In this document: one piece after another, positions 57,261 through 64,000 of the stretch
Layout of the letters: each line of letters begins with the position of its first letter
Position numbering within the stretch: the first letter of the stretch is position 1
Source of the DNA: Pseudomonadota bacterium
GTDB taxonomy: Bacteria; Pseudomonadota; Gammaproteobacteria; Burkholderiales; Burkholderiaceae_C
Reading direction: 5' to 3'
NCBI GenBank assembly: GCA_018241405.1
Contig: JAFEDY010000037.1
Location: 12,361 to 76,360, forward strand
Length of the DNA: 64,000 bases
The notes under the pieces: model-generated
Seen by the model: only the letters and a program-made list of their open reading frames with translations
What the model was told of the DNA's origin: nothing
Databases searched by the model: none
Made by a program: the position numbers and the translations under genes

Positions 57261-58070
57261 TCATGCAAGCCAGCGCTTGCGCCGCTTGTAGCTCTTGACA
57301 TCCTTGAAACTCTTTCTCTCGCCACCGCCCATGCCCAGGTAGAACTCCTTGACATCCTCGTTGTTGGCCAGGTCCTGGGCGGCGCCGTCCATGACGATGC
57401 GGCCGCTCTCCATGATGTAGCCGTAGTCGGCGTACTTCAGCGCCATGTTGGTGTTCTGTTCGGCCAGCAGGAAGGTGGTGCCCTCCTTGGCGTTGAGGTC
57501 CTTGACGATATTGAAGACCTCTTCCACGATCTGCGGCGCCAGGCCCATGGAGGGTTCGTCGAGCAGCACGATGCTGGGGTTGCACATGATGGCGCGGCCA
57601 ATGGCGCACATCTGCTGCTCGCCGCCCGAGGTGTAGGCCGCCTGGCTGGTGCGCCGGGTCTTCAGGCGCGGGAAGTAGGTGTAGACCTTCTCCAGGTTGG
57701 CGGCGATTTCGCCCTTGTCCGTGCGCGTGTAGCTGCCGGTGAGCAGGTTCTCCTCGATGGTCAGGTGGGCAAAGCAGTGGCGCCCCTCCATGACCTGGAC
57801 TACGCCGCGCTTGACCAGGTCGGCCGGCGAGAGGTTCTCGATGCGCTCGCCGCGCAGTTCGATACTGCCCTTGGTCACCTCGCCGCGTTCGCCCTTGAGC
57901 AGGTTGGAGATGGAACGCAGCGTGGTCGTCTTGCCCGCGCCGTTGCCGCCCAGTAGGGCGACGATGCCTTTCTCGGGCACTTGCAGCGAGACGCCCTTGA
58001 GCACCAGGATCACATGGTTGTAGATGACCTCGATGCCGTTGACGTTCAGAACGATGTTGTTGGAATCCAT
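57261..58070 (-). CDS. livF: Branched-chain-type ABC transporter ATPase LivF
   Basis: A 269-residue ATP-binding protein that powers a LivHMGF-type importer. Walker A is LLGGNGAGKTTTL, the signature motif is TSGGEQQMCAIGRA, Walker B SIVLLDEPSMGL and the switch His is replaced in FLLAEQNTNMAL, as in LivF proteins. The N-terminus NIVLNVNGIEVIYNHVILVLKGVSL is characteristic. I start at ATG 58070; the upstream extension is poorly supported. It lies after livK in the minus-strand unit livG-livH-livM-livK-livF. Confidence 0.93.
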   Translation of the reverse strand: MDSNNIVLNVNGIEVIYNHVILVLKGVSLQVPEKGIVALLGGNGAGKTTTLRSISNLLKGERGEVTKGSIELRGERIENLSPADLVKRGVVQVMEGRHCFAHLTIEENLLTGSYTRTDKGEIAANLEKVYTYFPRLKTRRTSQAAYTSGGEQQMCAIGRAIMCNPSIVLLDEPSMGLAPQIVEEVFNIVKDLNAKEGTTFLLAEQNTNMALKYADYGYIMESGRIVMDGAAQDLANNEDVKEFYLGMGGGERKSFKDVKSYKRRKRWLA

Positions 58071-58182
58071 AGAGCTTGCCCTCGCTTGTACCAATCGAAA
58101 AGGCTGGCGCAGCGCGCAAACCCTTTCGACTGGCGGCTGTCCTGCTGGTGGCGGACAGCCGCGTCCTTCTCAGCCCCTCACA

Positions 58183-59511
58183 TCAGGACTGGCAGTCCGC
58201 CGCGGTGCGGGGGCTGAGTTTTTTCTCTTGCAGGTACTTGCCCGCGGCAGACTTGACCATGGGCTTGATGATCTGTTCGTCGCCCTGCATCCAGTCGCTG
58301 CTGATCTTCCAGGCCTTGCCGTCCCAGGTCTCCATGCGCGCCCAGTACGAGCCCATGTGGTCTTGGCACGAGGTGCTGATGGGGCGCAGCACGTTGGCAA
58401 AGCCCAGCGCGTCGATCTTGGCCTGCGTGAGGTTGAGGTTCTCCAGGCCCCAGCGCACCTGGTCGCCGTTCATGACCTTGCCCTTGCCGTAGCGCTCCTG
58501 CGCCGCGCGTATGCCTTCGACGGTGAACATCGCGCTCATGGCGCCGCGCAGCCACAGCACCTGGCCGACCTCGTCCTTGGGGCCCGTGCCCTGGCCCTTG
58601 GCGTAGAGCGTCTCCAGCACTTCCTTGACGACCTTGGCGTTCGGGTCGGCGCTGTTTTGCAGCGCCACGGCGTTGTAGCCCTTGGCGCCATCGCCCACGT
58701 CCCGCACGTCGGGCTCGGCGCCCGACCACCACACGCCGTACATCTTCTCGCGCGGGTAACCCGTGGCCTGTGCTTCCTTCAGGGCGGTGGAGTTCATGAC
58801 GCCAAAGCCCCAGAGGATGACGTAGTCCGGGCGCTGCTGGCGCACCTGCAGCCAGGTGGCCTTTTGCTCCACGCCCGGCGCCGTCACGGGCAGCTCCTGC
58901 AGCGTGAAGCCGTGCATCTTGGCGCGCTCGTGCAGGATGGGCAGGCTCTCCTTGCCGAAGGGACTGTCGTGGTAGACCAGGGCGATCTTCTTGCCCTTGA
59001 GCTTGTCCAGGCCCCCTTCCTTCTTGCCAATCGCCTGCACCAGCACGTCGCCGGCCACCCAGTAGTTGCCCGCGAGGGGGAAGTTCCATTTGAAGGCCAT
59101 GCCGTCGGCGCTTTCGCTGCGGCCGTAGCCCAGAGTGACCAGCGAAATTTTGTCAGTGGCGGCTTTCTCCGTCAGCGCAAAGGTGGCGCCCGTGGACCAG
59201 GGCTGGATCACCGTGGCGCCGCCGTTCTTGCTTTTCAGGCGCTCATAGCATTCCACGCTGCGCGCGGTGTCGTAGCCGGTCTCGCATTCTTCGATGAGCA
59301 GCTTGACGCCGTTGACGCCGCCGCGCGCATTCACCAGTTTGAGGTAATCCACGATGCCGTTGCCAATGGGGTTGCCGTTGGGCGCATAGGGGCCGGTGCG
59401 GTACGAGAGCACCGGCATGTACTGCTCCTTGGCCTGGGCAAAGGCATTGCCGGCGGCGCCCGCGACCAGAGCGGTGAGGGCGGCTGCGGCGACGAGGTTC
59501 AAACGCTTCAT
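58183..59511 (-). CDS. livK: Branched-chain-type ABC transporter substrate-binding protein LivK
   Basis: A 442-residue periplasmic binding protein. A signal peptide covers about residues 1-26 (ALTALVAGAAGNAFAQA). VLSYRTGPYAPNGNPIGNGIVDYLKLVNARGGVNG is the first conserved block and YHDSPFGKESLPILHERAKMHGFTL the second. At this size it belongs to the long subgroup that often binds aromatic or other organic acids, not plain branched-chain amino acids. AAGGAG is six bases before the ATG. It lies between livM and livF. Neighbouring CoA ligases suggest that the ligand is a carboxylic acid. Confidence 0.9.
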   Translation of the reverse strand: MKRLNLVAAAALTALVAGAAGNAFAQAKEQYMPVLSYRTGPYAPNGNPIGNGIVDYLKLVNARGGVNGVKLLIEECETGYDTARSVECYERLKSKNGGATVIQPWSTGATFALTEKAATDKISLVTLGYGRSESADGMAFKWNFPLAGNYWVAGDVLVQAIGKKEGGLDKLKGKKIALVYHDSPFGKESLPILHERAKMHGFTLQELPVTAPGVEQKATWLQVRQQRPDYVILWGFGVMNSTALKEAQATGYPREKMYGVWWSGAEPDVRDVGDGAKGYNAVALQNSADPNAKVVKEVLETLYAKGQGTGPKDEVGQVLWLRGAMSAMFTVEGIRAAQERYGKGKVMNGDQVRWGLENLNLTQAKIDALGFANVLRPISTSCQDHMGSYWARMETWDGKAWKISSDWMQGDEQIIKPMVKSAAGKYLQEKKLSPRTAADCQS

Positions 59512-59579
59512 GCTTGTCTCCTTGAAAAATGGGGTGGAAAGGGGAAAGGCGCGAGGGGAAAAACGGGAGGGTCAATCGC

Positions 59580-60656
59580 TCAATGGGGGAAGGGCCAGAC
59601 GCGCATCTTCTGCTTGCCTATGGACCACAGCTTGGCCAGGCCGTGCGGCTCGACGATGAGGAACCAGACGATGAGTGCGCCAAAGATCATCAGCTCGGCA
59701 TGCGAGGCCGCGGTGGTGGTGATTTGCAGGCCCGCCAGGCCCGCCAGCGCAGGCAGCAGCTGGTTGAGAGCGATGGGCAGCACGACGATGAAGGCCGCGC
59801 CAAAGAAGCTGCCCATGATGGAGCCCATGCCGCCGATGATGACCATGAACAGGAGCTTGAACGACAGGTCGACGTTGAACGCCCCCGGCTCCCAGGCGCC
59901 CAGGTAGATAAAGGCCCACAGCGCTCCGGCCATGCCGATGATGAAGCTGGAGACGGCAAAGGCGCTGAGCTTGGCGTACATCGGGCGGATGCCGATCACG
60001 CTGGCGGCCACGTCCATGTCGCGGATGGCCATCCATTCGCGACCTACCGACCCGCGCACCAGGTTCTTGGCCAGCAGCGCCACGACCACCAGCAGCGACA
60101 GACAGAACAGGTACTTGGCCAGGTCGCTTTGCAGCGAGACACCCAGCACCTGCAGGTCGGACACGGCGGCCGAGCCCGAGGCGTTGTCCAGCGTGAACCA
60201 CTTGATGCGCAGGAACATCCAGTCGGCAAAGAACTGCGCTGCCAGCGTGGCCACGGCCAGGTACAGGCCCTTGACGCGCAGGCTGGGCAGGCCGAACAGA
60301 ATGCCGAAGAAGGTGGCGCACAGCCCGCCCAGGATCAACGCCGGGATGAGCGGCATGCCCGGCACGCGCATGAAGACGTTGTACGCCCCATAGGCGCCCA
60401 CCGCCATGAAGGCGCCCGAGCCCAGCGAAATCTGGCCGCAGTAGCCCACCAGAATGTTCACGCCCAGCGCCGCCATGGACATGATGACGAAGGGAATCAG
60501 GATGGCGCTGTAGAAGTATTCGCTGGCCACCAGCGGCATGCCGATGAAGGCCAGTGCCAGCAGTGCGGCGATGGCCAGGCGGTCTTGCGCGATCGGGAAG
60601 ATCTGCTGGTCGGCGCGGTAGCTGGTCTTGAACTGGCCGTTTTCGCGGTAGTACAT
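59580..60656 (-). CDS. livM: Branched-chain-type ABC transporter permease LivM
   Basis: A 358-residue inner-membrane permease with about ten segments. ILIPFVIMSMAALGVNILVGYCGQISLGSGAFMAVGAYGAYNV is the hallmark LivM start, and EWMAIRDMDVAASVIGIRPMYAKLSAFAVSSFIIGMAGAL the ATPase-coupling loop. I start at ATG 60656, with GGAG six bases upstream, in preference to a TTG four codons earlier. It is separated from livH by a 121-base gap with a palindrome, which is long for this kind of operon. livK follows 68 bases later. Confidence 0.93.
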   Translation of the reverse strand: MYYRENGQFKTSYRADQQIFPIAQDRLAIAALLALAFIGMPLVASEYFYSAILIPFVIMSMAALGVNILVGYCGQISLGSGAFMAVGAYGAYNVFMRVPGMPLIPALILGGLCATFFGILFGLPSLRVKGLYLAVATLAAQFFADWMFLRIKWFTLDNASGSAAVSDLQVLGVSLQSDLAKYLFCLSLLVVVALLAKNLVRGSVGREWMAIRDMDVAASVIGIRPMYAKLSAFAVSSFIIGMAGALWAFIYLGAWEPGAFNVDLSFKLLFMVIIGGMGSIMGSFFGAAFIVVLPIALNQLLPALAGLAGLQITTTAASHAELMIFGALIVWFLIVEPHGLAKLWSIGKQKMRVWPFPH

Positions 60657-60738
60657 GTGTGTCTCCAAATGATTGTCTTACCGGAGGGCGTGATCGTTGA
60701 GCTGCGGTGCGCTGCGTGCACCTGGCTGGAAGACCATT

Positions 60739-60754
60739 CTTTGCAGATGCAAAG
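60739..60754. promoter_or_regulatory. Palindrome CTTTGCA-GA-TGCAAAG in the livH-livM gap
   Basis: CTTTGCAGATGCAAAG is a perfect 7+7 inverted repeat around a 2-base centre. Similar TGCA-based palindromes are operators of BzdR/BoxR-type and short-chain-acyl-CoA (ScfR/RamB-like) regulators. It lies 83 bases before the livM start, so it may control an internal promoter for livM-livK-livF. The link to a regulator is inference. Confidence 0.45.
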
Positions 60755-60777
60755 TACCCTGCGGGCAGATCGTGTCT

Positions 60778-61707
60778 TCACACACGATCAATGATCTTCT
60801 CGCCGAACAGCCCTTGCGGACGGAACAGCAGGAACACCAGGGCCAGCACATAGGCGAACCAGATCTCGATGCCGCCGCCGACGAAGGGGCCGAGGTAGAC
60901 CTCGGAGAGCTTCTCGCCCACGCCGATGATCAGACCGCCGATGATGGCGCCTGGCACCGAAGTGAGGCCGCCCAGGATGACCACCGGCAGGGCGCGCAGC
61001 GCCACCGTGGTCAGCGAGAACTGCACGCCCAGCTTGGAGCCCCAGATCATCCCGGCCACCAGGGCCACGACGCCGGCCACGCACCAGACGATGACCCAGA
61101 TGCGGTTGAGCGGAATGCCGATGGACTGGGCCGCCTGGTGGTCATCGGCCACGGCGCGCAGCGCGCGGCCCGTACCGGTCTTCTGGAAAAAGAGGCTCAG
61201 CAGCAGCACCAGCGCAGCGGCGATGGCAGCGGCGATCACGTCTTCCTTGTTCACCAGCACGCCGCCTTCAAACATGGATTCGAGCAGGAACACCGGGTCC
61301 TTGGGCATGCCCACGTCGATCTTGTAGATGTCGCTGCCGAAGAAGGTCTGGCCCAGACCCTCAAGGAAGTAGGCGATGCCCAGGGTTGCCATCAGCAGCG
61401 TGGCGCCCTCCTGGTTCACGAGGTGGCGCAGCACCAACCGCTCAATCACCCAGGCGCACACGAACATGACGGCGCCCGCGATGACGAAGGCCGCGAGGTT
61501 GGCGATCACCATGTTCTCGATGCCGGTCCACTTCGGTATCCACTCGGAAAAACGTGCCATGGCCAGCGCCGCGAACAGCACCATGGCGCCTTGCGCGAAG
61601 TTGAACACGCCCGAGGCCTTGAAGATCAGCACGAAGCCGAGCGCGACCAGCGAGTACAGCATGCCGGCCATGAGGCCGCCGATCAGGGTTTCCAAAAAGA
61701 ATGCCAT
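60778..61707 (-). CDS. livH: Branched-chain-type ABC transporter permease LivH
   Basis: A 309-residue inner-membrane permease with about eight segments. LIGGLMAGMLYSLVALGFVLIFKASGVFNFAQGAMVLFAALAMA is the classical LivH start, and TGRALRAVADDHQAAQSIGIPLNRIWVIVWCVAGVVALVAGMIWG holds the EAA-type loop that contacts the ATPase. PVVILGGLTSVPGAIIGGLIIGVGEKL closes the family pattern. GCAGGAGA precedes the ATG. It lies 21 bases after livG. Confidence 0.94.
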   Translation of the reverse strand: MAFFLETLIGGLMAGMLYSLVALGFVLIFKASGVFNFAQGAMVLFAALAMARFSEWIPKWTGIENMVIANLAAFVIAGAVMFVCAWVIERLVLRHLVNQEGATLLMATLGIAYFLEGLGQTFFGSDIYKIDVGMPKDPVFLLESMFEGGVLVNKEDVIAAAIAAALVLLLSLFFQKTGTGRALRAVADDHQAAQSIGIPLNRIWVIVWCVAGVVALVAGMIWGSKLGVQFSLTTVALRALPVVILGGLTSVPGAIIGGLIIGVGEKLSEVYLGPFVGGGIEIWFAYVLALVFLLFRPQGLFGEKIIDRV

Positions 61708-61728
61708 GGTTGCTCTCCTGCCTTGCCC

Positions 61729-62514
61729 TCAGTGCCCTGCGCCCAAGTAGGCGCGGATCACGTCTTCGTTGGCGCGCACCTCGTCGGGCGCGCCGTCGCC
61801 GATCTTCTTGCCGTAGTCCAGCACCACCACGCGGTCGCTGATGTCCATCACCACGCCCATGTCGTGCTCGATGAGCACGATGGTGGTGCCGAATTCGTCG
61901 TTCACGTCCAGGATGAAGCGGCACATGTCCTGCTTTTCCTCGACGTTCATGCCCGCCATGGGCTCATCGAGCAGCAGCACCTGCGGCTCCATGGCCAGGG
62001 CGCGACCTAAGTCCACGCGCTTTTGCAGGCCATAGGGCAGCTGGCCCACAGGGGTCTTGCGGTGCGCCTGGATCTCCAGGAAGTCGATGATGTGCTCCAC
62101 CTTCTCGCGGTGCGCAATCTCTTCGCGCTCGGCCGGGCCCCAGCGCAGCGCCTGCATCAGCAGATTGCTTTTGATCTTGAGGTTGCGCCCGGTCATGATG
62201 TTGTCGATCACGCTCATGCCCTTGAACAGCGCCAGGTTCTGGAAGGTGCGCGCCACGCCCATCTCCGCCACCTGACGGCTGTTCATGTGGCTGAAGGTCT
62301 TGCCGCGGAAGGTGATGGAGCCTTCGCTCGGGGTGTAGACGCCGTTGATGCAGTTGAGCATCGAGCTCTTGCCGGCGCCGTTGGGGCCGATGATGGAGCG
62401 GATCTCGTGCTCGCGCACGTTGAACGAGATGTCGGTCAGCGCCTTTACGCCGCCAAAGCGCAGGCTGATGTTTTTGACGTCGAGGATGACATCGCCGATC
62501 TTCTTGCTGGTCAT
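61729..62514 (-). CDS. livG: Branched-chain-type ABC transporter ATPase LivG
   Basis: A 261-residue ATP-binding protein, partner of LivF. Walker A is IIGPNGAGKSSML, the signature region is LPYGLQKRVDLGRAL, Walker B is VLLLDEPMAGM and the switch His is in VLIEHDMGVVM. FRGKTFSHMNSRQVAEMGVARTFQNLALF is the LivG-type helical insert. I start at ATG 62514, with GAGGAAC upstream. It lies 10 bases after the acyl-CoA ligase gene and is thus part of the same transcript. Confidence 0.94.
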   Translation of the reverse strand: MTSKKIGDVILDVKNISLRFGGVKALTDISFNVREHEIRSIIGPNGAGKSSMLNCINGVYTPSEGSITFRGKTFSHMNSRQVAEMGVARTFQNLALFKGMSVIDNIMTGRNLKIKSNLLMQALRWGPAEREEIAHREKVEHIIDFLEIQAHRKTPVGQLPYGLQKRVDLGRALAMEPQVLLLDEPMAGMNVEEKQDMCRFILDVNDEFGTTIVLIEHDMGVVMDISDRVVVLDYGKKIGDGAPDEVRANEDVIRAYLGAGH

Positions 62515-62524
62515 GCTGTGTTCC

Positions 62525-64000
62525 TCAGGCAGCGGCGCGGGCCGGGTGGGTCTTGGCATCGACGATCTTGAGCGTGGCGCTCACGCTGCCCTTGCGTCCG
62601 TCCTCGAACTTCACCTGGGTCTCGATGAACTGCTCGCTCCTGCCCGCGTACAGCGCGTCGATCAGCACGCCGTACTTGTCGGCGATGAAGTTGCGCCGCA
62701 CCTTGCGCGTGCGCGTGAGCTCGTCGTCGTCCGGGTCCAGCTCCTTGTGCAGCACCAGAAAGCGTGCCACCTGGGTATCCTGCATGCCGGTCTCGGCCGC
62801 CAGGTCGGCATTCACCTGGGCCACGCAGTCGGCGATCAGCTCCAGCACCTTGGCCTTGGAGGCCAGGTCCACATAGCCGGCGTAGGGCAGGTTCTGGCGC
62901 TCGGCCCAGTTGCCGACGGCATCGAAGTCGATGTTGATGAAGGCGCAGACTTGCGTGCGGTCATGGCCGAAGCACACGGCCTCCTTCACATGTGGGAAGA
63001 ACTTGAGCTTGTTCTCGATGTAGTTGGGCGCAAACATGGCGCCGCCGGCGAGCTTGCCCACGTCCTTGGCGCGGTCGATGATGCGCAGCTGGCCATGGGC
63101 GTCGATCACGCCGGCGTCGCCGGTGTGGAAGTAGCCCTTGGCATCCATCACCTCGGCCGTGGCGTCGGGGCGCTTGTAGTACTCCTTGAGCACCGACACG
63201 CCCTTGACCAGCACCTCGCCGTTGTCTGCCAGCTTGAGCTCGATCCCGGGCGCCGCCTGGCCCACGGTGTTCAGGTCCACGTGGCCGTCGCGCTGCAGGC
63301 AGACATAGGCGCAGGTCTCGGTCTGGCCGTAGAGCTGCTTCAAGTTGATGCCGATCGAGCGGAAGAAGCGGAACAGCTCGGGCCCGATGGCGGCGCCCGC
63401 CGTGTAGGCCACGCGGATGCGCGACAGGCCCATGGCGTTGCGCAGCGGCCCGTACACGGCGAAGTCGGCCAGGCGGTATTTGAGCCGGTCCCAGGCTCCC
63501 ACAGGCCTGCCGTCCAGGACGTCGGAGCCCACGCGCCGCGCCAGATGCATGGCGCTTTCGTACATGCGGCGCTTGAAGGGTGCGGCGTCCTCCATGCGGA
63601 TCTGGATCGAGGTCAGCATGCCCTCGAACACGCGCGGCGGCGCGAAGTAATAGGTCGGGCCGATCTCACGCATGTCGATGCTGACGGTGCTGGACGATTC
63701 CGGGCAGTTGATGGTGTAGCCCGCCACCAGCCACTGCGCCAGCGAGAACAGGTGGTCGCCCACCCAGGCCGGGGGCAGGTACGAAATGATGCAGTCATTG
63801 GGCCCCAGCCTGTCCACCTCGGCCGCGCCGCTGGCCGCACCAATGAAGCCGGCATGCGTCTGGCACACGCCCTTGGGCTTGCCCGTGGTGCCCGAGGTGT
63901 AGAGGATGACCGACACGTCCTGCGGGCCTATGCCCTCGACCATGGACTCCCAAACCCCCGGGTGGGCCCGGTCCCATTCCTGGCCCTTGGCCACCAGCTC
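62525..64000 (-). CDS. AMP-dependent long-chain-type acyl-CoA synthetase (5' end outside window)
   Basis: An adenylate-forming acyl-CoA ligase, truncated at the window edge; about 491 C-terminal residues are visible. The nucleotide motif is ILYTSGTTGKPKGVCQTHAG, followed by NLKQLYGQTETCAYVCLQRDG and GYFHTGDAGVIDAHGQLRIIDRAKDV with the hinge Asp, Arg and the A10-type Lys region (KLAGGAMFAPNYIENKL). It resembles bacterial long-chain or FadD-like synthetases. It is upstream of livG and probably cotranscribed with the liv genes, activating an imported acid. The frame is open to base 64000, so no start can be given. Confidence 0.9.
   Translation of the reverse strand, partial: ELVAKGQEWDRAHPGVWESMVEGIGPQDVSVILYTSGTTGKPKGVCQTHAGFIGAASGAAEVDRLGPNDCIISYLPPAWVGDHLFSLAQWLVAGYTINCPESSSTVSIDMREIGPTYYFAPPRVFEGMLTSIQIRMEDAAPFKRRMYESAMHLARRVGSDVLDGRPVGAWDRLKYRLADFAVYGPLRNAMGLSRIRVAYTAGAAIGPELFRFFRSIGINLKQLYGQTETCAYVCLQRDGHVDLNTVGQAAPGIELKLADNGEVLVKGVSVLKEYYKRPDATAEVMDAKGYFHTGDAGVIDAHGQLRIIDRAKDVGKLAGGAMFAPNYIENKLKFFPHVKEAVCFGHDRTQVCAFINIDFDAVGNWAERQNLPYAGYVDLASKAKVLELIADCVAQVNADLAAETGMQDTQVARFLVLHKELDPDDDELTRTRKVRRNFIADKYGVLIDALYAGRSEQFIETQVKFEDGRKGSVSATLKIVDAKTHPARAAA

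Noticed and set aside
1..64000. CRISPR array, prophage or antiphage system
   Set aside because: No regularly spaced direct repeats, no phage or integrase genes and no known defence genes are visible. The accessory content is metabolic.

Overview
The window is a GC-rich chromosomal segment that fits a betaproteobacterium of the family Comamonadaceae (Acidovorax, Alicycliphilus or Diaphorobacter type). The evidence is the gene order rsmB-DUF4390-ntrY-ntrX, the block rsmI/yraN/diaA/BON-lipoprotein, the pilT-cNMP-pilU block, DUF3567 and DUF1840 genes, a Bug-type receptor, and several copies of an interspersed stem-loop repeat that I associate with this family. The species cannot be fixed from the sequence alone. 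Nearly every base is in or beside a gene, and no gap without a gene exceeds 300 bases.

Layout. 1-6.5 kb: the 3' end of rpoC with its terminator, a LemA-like gene, rsmB, a DUF4390 gene and the NtrY/NtrX two-component pair (here NtrX has no AAA+ domain). 6.5-12.7 kb: tRNA-Phe, two UDP-sugar genes (ugd and a UDP-glucuronate epimerase) overlapping rsmI, then divergent yraN, a DiaA/GmhA-type SIS gene and a BON lipoprotein, then a 3-hydroxyisobutyrate-dehydrogenase-family reductase. 12.7-16.4 kb: twitching-motility ATPases pilT and pilU with a cyclic-nucleotide-binding gene between them, and divergent yggS. 16.4-23.3 kb: a class V aminotransferase, a 167-bp inverted-repeat element, a glcD-like oxidase, a solute-binding protein gene, a LysR regulator, purU and a ChaN-like lipoprotein.

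23.5-41.8 kb is the centre of the window. It holds B12-dependent ribonucleotide reductase (nrdJ), then narX-narL with an FNR-type box, two nitrate/nitrite transporters, narGHJI, and a tightly spaced tail of five genes: a PpiC-type isomerase, a beta carbonic anhydrase, a nitroreductase, a 139-residue protein of unknown function and a hemerythrin. Together these form an anaerobic nitrate-respiration island: nitrate is sensed, imported and reduced at the membrane, while nrdJ makes deoxynucleotides without oxygen.

41.9-54.7 kb is mixed housekeeping and accessory content: DUF3567, a DUF3108 protein, an FAH-family hydrolase, a TPR/O-GlcNAc-transferase-like protein, a one-subunit molybdopterin oxidoreductase, an M20 amidohydrolase, an acyl-CoA-binding protein, a zinc aminopeptidase lipoprotein, tag, a 53-residue basic protein, a cyclopropane-fatty-acid synthase and DUF1840. 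54.8-64 kb, all on the minus strand: an AMP-forming acyl-CoA ligase (running off the window end), livG-livH-livM-livK-livF, a phenylacetate-CoA-ligase-like enzyme and a Bug receptor. This reads as an uptake and CoA-activation unit for an organic acid.

The most unusual structural feature is the repeat content. A roughly 55-65-bp stem-loop repeat occurs seven times, and four copies lie in frame inside protein genes (rsmB, the 3-hydroxyisobutyrate-type reductase, the ChaN-like gene and the aminopeptidase). A second, GC-rich repeat type lies in frame inside the carbonic anhydrase and also in one intergenic gap.
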